64,000 nt of DNA from Russula earlei (taxonomy: Eukaryota; Basidiomycota; Agaricomycetes; Russulales; Russulaceae). Where the stretch lies: contig JAGFNK010000191.1 in NCBI GenBank assembly GCA_025769875.1, positions 27,661-91,660 of the forward strand. Reading direction: 5' to 3'. The notes beneath the pieces were generated by a model. The model was not told the DNA's origin, did not search any database, and was given only the letters and a program-made list of their open reading frames with translations. Positions 56,686 through 64,000 of the stretch are shown in pieces (position 1 is the stretch's first letter; each line of letters opens with the position of its first letter). Position numbers and translations under genes: made by a program.

Positions 56686-59600
56686 ATGTCGACCTCTAAT
56701 CGTGCAGGAAAAAAGAGGGCAGGAAATGTGCGCTCGACTGCCGTCGCCGGATTAACCATCTCGCTCTCCGTCCTCAAGGAGACCGCAGATGCGATTCCTC
56801 TTCCTGCAGGATCTCTCATAAAGGGTACCCTCGGTGGACTACTTCAAGTCGTTGACATCGTCCAGGTAATCTATGCCACTCCGACAACCGAGAAATGATC
56901 TGATATCGTCATACCCCAGACCACGACCAACAACATCGATGACATCGACGAGCTGATCGGCCGCGTGAACACCCTGGAACAATCCGTTTTCAGGCCGCTC
57001 AAAGGCAAACAAGATATCCCGGAATCCGTCCTCGATTTCGTCACAAGGTTTTCCAAGTGATTAGTCTTCTGCCCCGCTCTCAAATTGGGTGCAATCGTGG
57101 CGAGCTGATCCTGATCCCGAGTCAGGTCTCTGGAAACCATCACGGATGACCTGCAAACGATCGCGTCGCGTGGAAGGTTGACCCGAATTCTCCGTAGTAG
57201 AGAAGATGCGGCTTCCATCCAGGGCCAGATAAAAACGATCACGGGCCTCATCGAAGACTTTCTTGCAAGTTTTTTTCCTCCTTGGTCATACGGCTTGATC
57301 AATTCTGATATCTTCGCGAGTCTAGGCTGAAGGGGTCGTGAGCCTCCAAATCCAAGGCATTGTGCGTTATTCTCCGAAATGCCAGATGTTTCTCGTTCAT
57401 CTGAATCTCTCAGGACATTCGGCGCGAGGTTCGGGAGGGGAATCAGGAAATTCAGCGTGTTGTTCGGGAAGGGGTGGTGAGTTTATCTCATCGTGATCAA
57501 TTGGATATTTTTGACTGATAGGTCACCCAGCAAACATTCCATGATGTCCGAGGTGAGAAAACTGTGACAGCACACTGAAAATTATTCAACCTTGGTTTTA
57601 GTTCACGATGATCTATCCAACTTTCCTCGAGCTCACAAGGCACGCTTTAATTGTCCCGATGAGAGAAAGAGGCATGCATGTTTTCAAGACACACGCGAGG
57701 ATCTGTTGGCCACCATCTATCGATGGATCAATGACTCGACCAAGGCTATAAAAAAACAACCCCCCGTCACTGCTCCGGTTCATCCTATTCACGTCAATCC
57801 AAACAGGCGTCGCATCTTCTGGTTGTCTGGTGTGGCCGGTGCCGGCAAGTCCACCATCGCACAAAGCGTTGCCGAGTATTGTGACAGCAACAATTGGCTT
57901 GCCGCCAGTTTCTTCTTCTCAGGTAACGATAGCGAGCGAAACAATCCAAAGCTTGTATTCAGCTCAATTGCTCACCAACTGGGCACGACGTTCCACCAAC
58001 CACTCGCGCGTTTTATGCAAGAGGCGTTCAAAGCCAATCCAGACATTTCGTATTCTGATCCATCAAACCAATTGCTAAAGCTCATCATCGAACCGATCCA
58101 AAAGTCCATCAATACGGGGCAAGCATTTCCATCACCGGCTGTCATCGTGTTAGATGCCCTCGATGAGTGCAAAGATGATGACGCGACCTCATTCATCGTG
58201 TCAGTGCTTTCGGCCCACATTGAACGCCTTCCGTTCTCCATTTTCCTCACGAGTCGACCCGAGCCTAAACTGCACGTGCCATCCCTCCCTCCTCATCTCC
58301 AGTCACATACCCATGCGCTCTTCCATCACGAGATTCCAAGATTGTCTGTAAACCATGACATCGAAATCTTCTTGTTGCATGAGCTCACTCATGTTGGGTC
58401 CCGCAACCATGGCCTCCGAGGACGTGATTGGTTTACTCAGGACGATGTCCGCACACTCGTCCAACTGTCAGATGGATCATTTATCTTCGCTGCCACCGCA
58501 GTTCGATTTATCGAAGATCCTAATCTCCTAAACCCGTTAGGACAGCTCCGTGAACTGGTCTCTGCCACACAAATCCCTGGGCAGTCGAATCAATCTCCTT
58601 ATCACCATCTAGACCAGCTGTACCTCACTGTCTTGCATAATGCATTTCCATCATCATCATCCCATCCAGACACACTGGGTCGCCTGCGAAGGGTTCTTGG
58701 TTGTATTGTTGTACTCTGTAACCCTCTCTCTGAACATTCGATATCATCATTGCTCTGCGACGATCCAAGCAAAGATACTCCGATAGAAAGCATTCTCCAG
58801 CGATTGCATTCAATCGTCATTGTTCCTTCGGACCCTGGGGCTGTCCAAGTGATGCATGCATCCTTCCCAGATTTCATCGTTGATCCGAACCGCTGCAAAG
58901 AGCCAGAATATCGAATTGATACCTCAATGCACCACGGCTATCTCGCCATCGATTGTCTGAAGAAGCTAAACAGGCTTCACCGGGATATGTGCCAGATCGG
59001 AGACTATTCAAAGTTGAACAACGAAATTGGAGATATCTCAAAAAAAATCAAAGAAAACATTCCGCTCGCGATGCAATACGCCTGCCGTCATTGGGCGGAT
59101 CATGTAGCAAATTCGCCACCATCGGACGAGCTGTTTGATGTCTTGAAAACATTCTGCTTCGGTCACAGTTTGTACTGGGTTGAGGCTCTGAGTCTGATGG
59201 ACTCGCTAAATGTGGCCATTCCGGCACTGCAACTTGCTCGACAAAGATTATCAGTGAGTTGTCTTGATTTTGGTGTGGACAGTTCATCACATCAGTATAG
59301 ATGTTGGCCGACGTCAGGCTTCCAATTGGCATCATTGACATGCTGTATGATCTTGAACGGATTACGCTTAAGTTCTTTGATCCCATCAGCATTGCAGCCC
59401 TGCATGTCTACCACTCTGCCCTTCCATTCGCCCCACTGGGCTCCAAAATCCGTGCACACTTCCACGGAGACTTGGAAGATTCTGTTACGGTATTGAATGG
59501 GATGGAACAATCATGGAATGCGGAGCTGAGAACGATGGAGGGTCACAAAGATCCGGTCCTCGCCGTCGCGTTTTCGCCAGACGGCACCCGGATTGTCTCT

Positions 59601-61277
59601 GGGTCTTCGGATCGCACAGTCCGGATATGGGACACGAATACTGGCGCCACCGTCAAGACCCTCGAGGGCCACAAAGATTGGGTCAGAGCCGTCGCGTTTT
59701 CGCCAGACGGCACCCGGATTGTCTCTGGGTCTTCGGATCGCACAGTCCGGATCTGGGACACGAGTACTGGCGCCACCGTCAAGATCCTCGAGGGCCACAA
59801 AGATTCGGTCACAGCCGTCGCGGTTTCGCCAGACGGCACCCGGATTGTCTCTGGGTCTTGGGATCGCACAGTCCGGATCTGGGACACGAGTACTGGCGCC
59901 ACTGTCAAGACCCTCGAGGGTCACAAAGATTCGGTCTTCGCCGTCGCGTTTTCGCCAGACGGCACCCGGATTGTCTCTGGGTCTTCGGATCGCACAGTCC
60001 GGATCTGGGATCCGAATACTGGCGCCACCGTCAAGACCCTCGAGGGCCACAAAGATTGGGTCAGAGCCGTCGCGTTTTCGCCAGACGGCACCCGGATTGT
60101 CTCTGGGTCAAAGGATCGCACAGTCCGGATCTGGGACACGAGTGCTGGTGCCACCGTCAAGACCCTCGAGGGCCACAAAGATTCGGTCTTCGCCGTCGCG
60201 TTTTCGCCAGACGGCACCCGGATTGTCTCTGGGTCTTCGGATCGCACAGTCCGGATCTGGGATCCGAATACTGGCGCCACCGTCAAGACCCTCGAGGGCC
60301 ACAAAGATTGGGTCAGAGCCGTCGCGTTTTCGCCAGACGGCACCCGGATTGTCTCTGGGTCAAAGGATCGCACAGTCCGGATCTGGGACACGAGTGCTGG
60401 TGCCACCGTCAAGACCCTCGAGGGCCACAAAGATTCGGTCTTCGCCGTCGCGTTTTCGCCAGACGGCACCCGGATTGTCTCTGGGTCTTCGGATCGCACA
60501 GTCCGGATCTGGGATCCGAATACTGGCGCCACCGTCAAGACCCTCGAGGGCCACAAAGATTGGGTCAGAGCCGTCGCGTTTTCGCCAGACGGCACCCGGA
60601 TTGTCTCTGGGTCAAAGGATCGCACAGTCCGGATCTGGGACACGAGTGCTGGTGCCACCGTCAAGACCCTCGAGGGCCACAAAGATTCGGTCTTCGCCGT
60701 CGCGTTTTCGCCAGACGGCACCCGGATTGTCTCTGGGTCTTCGGATCGCACAGTCCGGATCTGGGACACGAGTACTGGTGCCACCGTCAAGATCCTCGAG
60801 GGCCACAAAGATTCGGTCTTCGCCGTCGCGTTTTCGCCAGACGGCACCCGGATTGTCTCTGGGTCTTCGGATCGCACAGTCCGGATCTGGGATACGAGTA
60901 CTGGTGCCACCGTCAAGACCCTCGAGCGCCACAAAGATTCGGTCTTCGCCGTCGCGTTTTCGCCAGACGGCACCCGGATTGTCTCTGGGTCAGAGGATGA
61001 CATAGTCCGGATATGGGACACGAGTACTGGTGCCGCCATCCAGACCCTCGAGAGCGACTGGACATCAGCCCGTGCCATTGCGATACATGGTTTGTATTGC
61101 AGTATTGATGGATGGGTCTTTAAAACTCATGGCACTCATACCACGAGACTCTGTTGGATCCCCGCGTCTTGCAGGCCAGCACATCAAGATTCATACAATT
61201 CTAGTCTAGTGTTATGTTTACGAGGTCGCACCGTTATCGTGCACTTCCCACCCAATCAGTTATCGCAGCTGTCTTAA
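56686..61277 (+). CDS. NLR-type protein B: MLKL/HeLo-like N-terminus, NACHT, 12 WD40 repeats
   Basis: Paralogue of the gene at 150-4732 with the same exon plan: 56686-56865, 56920-57056, 57126 to about 57270, a short uncertain exon, 57602-59253 and 59301-61277. The NACHT exon has Walker [10 protein letters not shown] and VIVLDALDE and is near-identical to copy A. The WD40 exon has the same length (658 codons) but a different series of repeats. As in A, the end of exon 3 is unclear: a T-tract differs (TTTTTTTCCTCC here, TTTCCTCC in A) and TGA follows. Shared exon borders and an open NACHT-WD40 frame argue that both copies are recent and at least partly functional. Confidence 0.82.
59534..61049 (+). 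repeat. WD40-coding tandem array, 12 x 126 bp (NLR B)
   Basis: Twelve 42-codon units, with variable codons at the same positions as in NLR A. Units 4-9 form three exact copies of a two-unit, 252-bp block: 59979-60230, 60231-60482 and 60483-60734. Confidence 0.92.
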
Positions 61278-62191
61278 GTGGCTAAGATGACATTCGAGTT
61301 GGCTTCGGCCGCTACGCCCTTATTTAAAATGTCTACGTGTCAGTTCTACTTGCAATGCATATAATTACATTCCTTGTGAAAGAGAGGACAATTGTTGCAA
61401 GTGTAATTGTCTGCATTCCAGATTAGGCTTACAAGTGTAACTGTGTAAGTCGGCACTGTAGAATGCCGGTGCTGCCAAGAGGAAAGGTTCGTTCGCCAGA
61501 GGGGAACGAGCAGACTCGGTACAGACGTGAAGTGGGGAAACACAGGCGAGAAAAGGGCCTGCGTCGAGTTGGGCCTGTGAGCGACCTAGGCAGGGTGGTC
61601 AATCGGGCGTGACTCACGGGCGAGATCCAAACGACAAATGAATAGCGAGACTGTTGCAATGCACGAACGACGTGGGCGATTGTGAGAAATATGCGTCCGA
61701 GATAAGATTCTCGGTAGTGGTGGAAGGGCAGGTGCTTCCTTTAGCGGCTATTATTAATAATAAATGGAAGATTTTAAGCAGATGTGTGGGATGTCGTGTG
61801 TGTGCTTCAAGTTTTGAAAATAACAATATTATTTTTACATTGAGAGCAATGGTTTTTTTTACCAGTATGCTATATTGGTTTTTATTAGGAGAATAATTAA
61901 ATATCACGCTAAAATCACGGCAACACCCGTATAATTAACACTCCGAAAGCTCTGCCTGCAAATCCAATCCTCAACGCCGTAGACGACAGCGGACGAATCC
62001 TCCAGACACGAGCCATGCCCGTGAGTGTTACTTTCACTGCATCGCAGAGGACACCCAGGGTGTGGTTGCCCTGCTTTACCATCTGAGCTTTTCGTCATGA
62101 TGGATGTCACTTGGTAGCTTCAGATGTACCAGTGCCAGTAGGAGCATCTGTCGGTGGTCTCGGGCACAATGGGACTTTCGAATAACATTAC
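61278..62191. other. Gene-free stretch downstream of NLR B
   Basis: Colinear with 4736-5649. Small indels and AT-rich tracts (61740-61900) distinguish the copies. No gene seen. Confidence 0.6.
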
Positions 62192-62711
62192 TTGTCGCAG
62201 CTGGAATCAAACTTCAATCGCTTCGTAGAGGTTGGTAGAGGTAAGCCATGGTGGTACCTTCCTTTTCAAAACTGATGAACCCTCCTCAAGTTGTGCTCCT
62301 CAAAGCCTGTCCTTATGCAGGTCACATCGCAGTCATTGTCGAATAATTGACCACAATAGGGTAGGAGAGATAATACCATACACAGCCCTTCTTGGTCCTC
62401 ACATGGTTATTCAGGCAATCATCGATGGTCCCACAACCGGCGTCCCGCGCCAAGCTTTCCTTTATCGACACCTTACCCTCACACCTTTGACCGTCTCAAA
62501 ACTTCCGCGCAATGCAGGCTCTGGCACCGTGAAGAAATATGTCGACAAAACTGGCATTGTTACGAAATGGGAGTCGACGGCGTGGGCAAAGAAACGTGCT
62601 GCTGCAGAGAAGCGGCGAACACTCTCGGACTTTGAACGTTTCCAAGTCATGTTACACAAAAAGTCGCGACGCGATAAGGTGTGGAAGGTGCTCAAGGCTG
62701 CTAAGGCATGA
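62192..62711 (+). pseudogene. rpl14: 60S ribosomal protein L14 (eL14) pseudogene, copy B
   Basis: Same lesions as the copy at 5650: TTG in place of ATG at 62192 and GTCGAATAATTGACC with one base lost in exon 2. Exon 1 would end at 62240. Exon 3 still encodes the normal C-terminus with one tail change (KVWKVLKAAKA). Confidence 0.87.
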
Positions 62712-63004
62712 GTTCGCCAGGGGCAGAGCGAAGGTGGTGTTCGGTTTGAACGGTGGCCCCGGTGCGTATGCTCATGACCTAACCTAATTTTACTTGGATC
62801 TGTCTTCAGTATGCCAATTGTCATCATTGTCTCATTATCAGTCTTGCGCAATATGACATTAACATATGGAATGTTCTCCAGAGGATGCTTTAGCCTGAGT
62901 AATTTGGACCCTTATCTGGCTACCGCCAAGCTGGGAGACACATTTCAACTGGCCCATATGGCACCGGCGTCGCACCTTGTCGCAGGTTCGCCGAGCATCT
63001 TACC

Positions 63005-63713
63005 TCACTGTTGCCTTCGCAAGTACAATTGGATTGCATGATAGGAAGTGTAAACAAATGCCCTGTCGCATGTCTTGAACGGTTCTGCGCGACTGATCAA
63101 CTGGTGAAGTTGTGGGACGACAAAGTCGAGGGCCATGAAAAGTGTTGCGTTGCGTTTGTTAAGTGGAGCCTCGATTTGGGTTAGTAAGTCTTCAAAGTAC
63201 TCGTGAACGCCACGGAACAGAAGAACGGTGAGAGCAGGGAGAACAGAGCGAGCGAGTGGAGGTCGAGGTCGAGTCGTCGGATCGGGTCGAGATTGAGGGG
63301 ATTGGAATCCAAGGTGAAGGACTTGGAGTGTGGACACGACGGACAGGGCGGTGACCAAAGCCTTGGGCGAAATGTAACACGAATGGGGAACGAGCCCAAG
63401 GTCAAGCACGACAAGGTGAGCGGCAGACAGGACAATGTCGCACAAGCTGATCCTCCTAGGAACGGATCCGAAAGGGACGTCACCGCATGTTCTTTCACCG
63501 AAATGTCAGCTGCGAGAATGGTTTCTGCATCGCCGCTGCCAATGTGATGTTGGAATGCGGAACAGGTTAATTTCGCACATGCGGTGGTGCCAGTGGTGCT
63601 CCGAATCGAGGCTAGCAGCTACATTTTCACAGCGGTCGAGGTAAACTTATCGCCATCGGAAAGACTGGCAAGATGTCGAGCATCTCAGATCGCAGGTTCA
63701 GGCGACGTGGGTA
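63005..63713 (-). pseudogene. F-box protein relic, copy B, cut by a new element
   Basis: C-terminal half like copy A (VLHLGFQSPQSRPDPTT, LLFRGVHEYFEDL, ALDFVVPQLHQL). The N-terminal F-box end is missing because another element begins near 63712. Confidence 0.65.
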
Positions 63714-64000
63714 GGGATGTGCCGGCCCGGCCTCAGGCCGTGAGCCGGGCCAAGCCAGGCCGAAATAGGCCGGGCCGAGCCGGGCCAAAGTGACGGCTTC
63801 GTGACGGCTTTGGCCCGGCCTGTGATTTGAAAAGCCAAAGCTGGGCCCATCAAGCCCCGGCTTTGATCATTTGGGGTAACCATCAAACTTTAATTTATCA
63901 ACTTTGCATGGACATGGACACACCATTGTTCCCTGTCGTTTTTCATCGTCATATCTGTGCTTCCCTCTCAACCTTCCTTTTTGCTTGAGTCAAGTACATG
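63712..64000. mobile_element. Left end of a GC-rich, probably hAT-type element, running off the window
   Basis: Homology to copy A stops after GTGGGTAG. The new DNA begins GGATGTGCCGGCCCGGCC and holds many GGCCCGG/CCGGGCC words in both orientations for about 150 bp, then becomes AT-rich. Subterminal GC motif clusters like this are usual in fungal hAT elements. The other end and any transposase lie outside the window. Confidence 0.5.

Larger units (their letters stand above)
56533..63714. repeat. Segmental duplication block, copy B
   Basis: Direct-orientation partner of 1-7158 with the same gene order. It is ended by a new GC-rich element at about 63712. Confidence 0.85.

Overview
The window is nuclear DNA of a filamentous basidiomycete, most likely an agaricomycete. 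The evidence is short 47-120 bp GT-AG introns, NACHT-WD40 NLR genes with an MLKL/HeLo-like front end, Crinkler-kinase genes, F-box relics of the agaric type, a fungal transcription-factor relic, and fungal Ty1/copia, Ty3/gypsy (chromodomain), LINE, hAT and pogo-like transposons. No prokaryotic or organellar signal was seen.

Layout. (1) 1-7158 is a segmental duplication block: NLR gene A, an RPL14 pseudogene and an F-box pseudogene. It recurs in the same orientation at 56533-63714 (NLR gene B, RPL14 pseudogene, F-box pseudogene). The RPL14/F-box half recurs a third time at 40730-43085, where RPL14 is intact. (2) About 6822-10560 and about 21700-37928 are two arms of an inverted duplication. 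Each arm carries one intact 580-residue Crinkler gene (Ubl-like header, PD-(D/E)xK-like middle, kinase), on the minus strand at 7553-9464 and the plus strand at 35243-37154. (3) Between and inside the arms lie a hAT element (10635-13890), copia element 1 (14099-20823, carrying a gypsy-type solo LTR), a solo copia-1 LTR (21919-22303), and copia element 2 (22772-35026), which is split by an antisense gypsy chromovirus (26741-34154). Exact target-site duplications were read for all of these. (4) 37929-43085 holds a 319-residue acidic orphan gene and the intact RPL14. (5) 43371-56000 is a decaying fungal transcription-factor gene, split by a 7-kb LINE and, 14 bp further on, by a pogo-like DNA transposon whose transposase is intact. 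(6) After NLR gene B a new GC-rich element begins near 63712 and runs off the window.

How it hangs together. Two NLR genes with highly conserved 42-residue WD40 repeats (12 each, reshuffled between copies) sit close to paired Crinkler-kinase genes. All are in a repeat-rich, recombining and probably cytosine-methylated compartment: LTR pairs differ almost only by CpG transitions, many stops look like CGA to TGA, and two catalytic aspartates are lost by CpG transitions. The most novel observations are the self-priming signature of the gypsy element, shared by a second LTR family; a third gypsy ORF with two CCHC knuckles; the divergent block in the header of otherwise near-identical Crinkler twins; and a LINE target-site duplication that copied a splice acceptor. 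All readings were made by eye; no alignment or database search was run.
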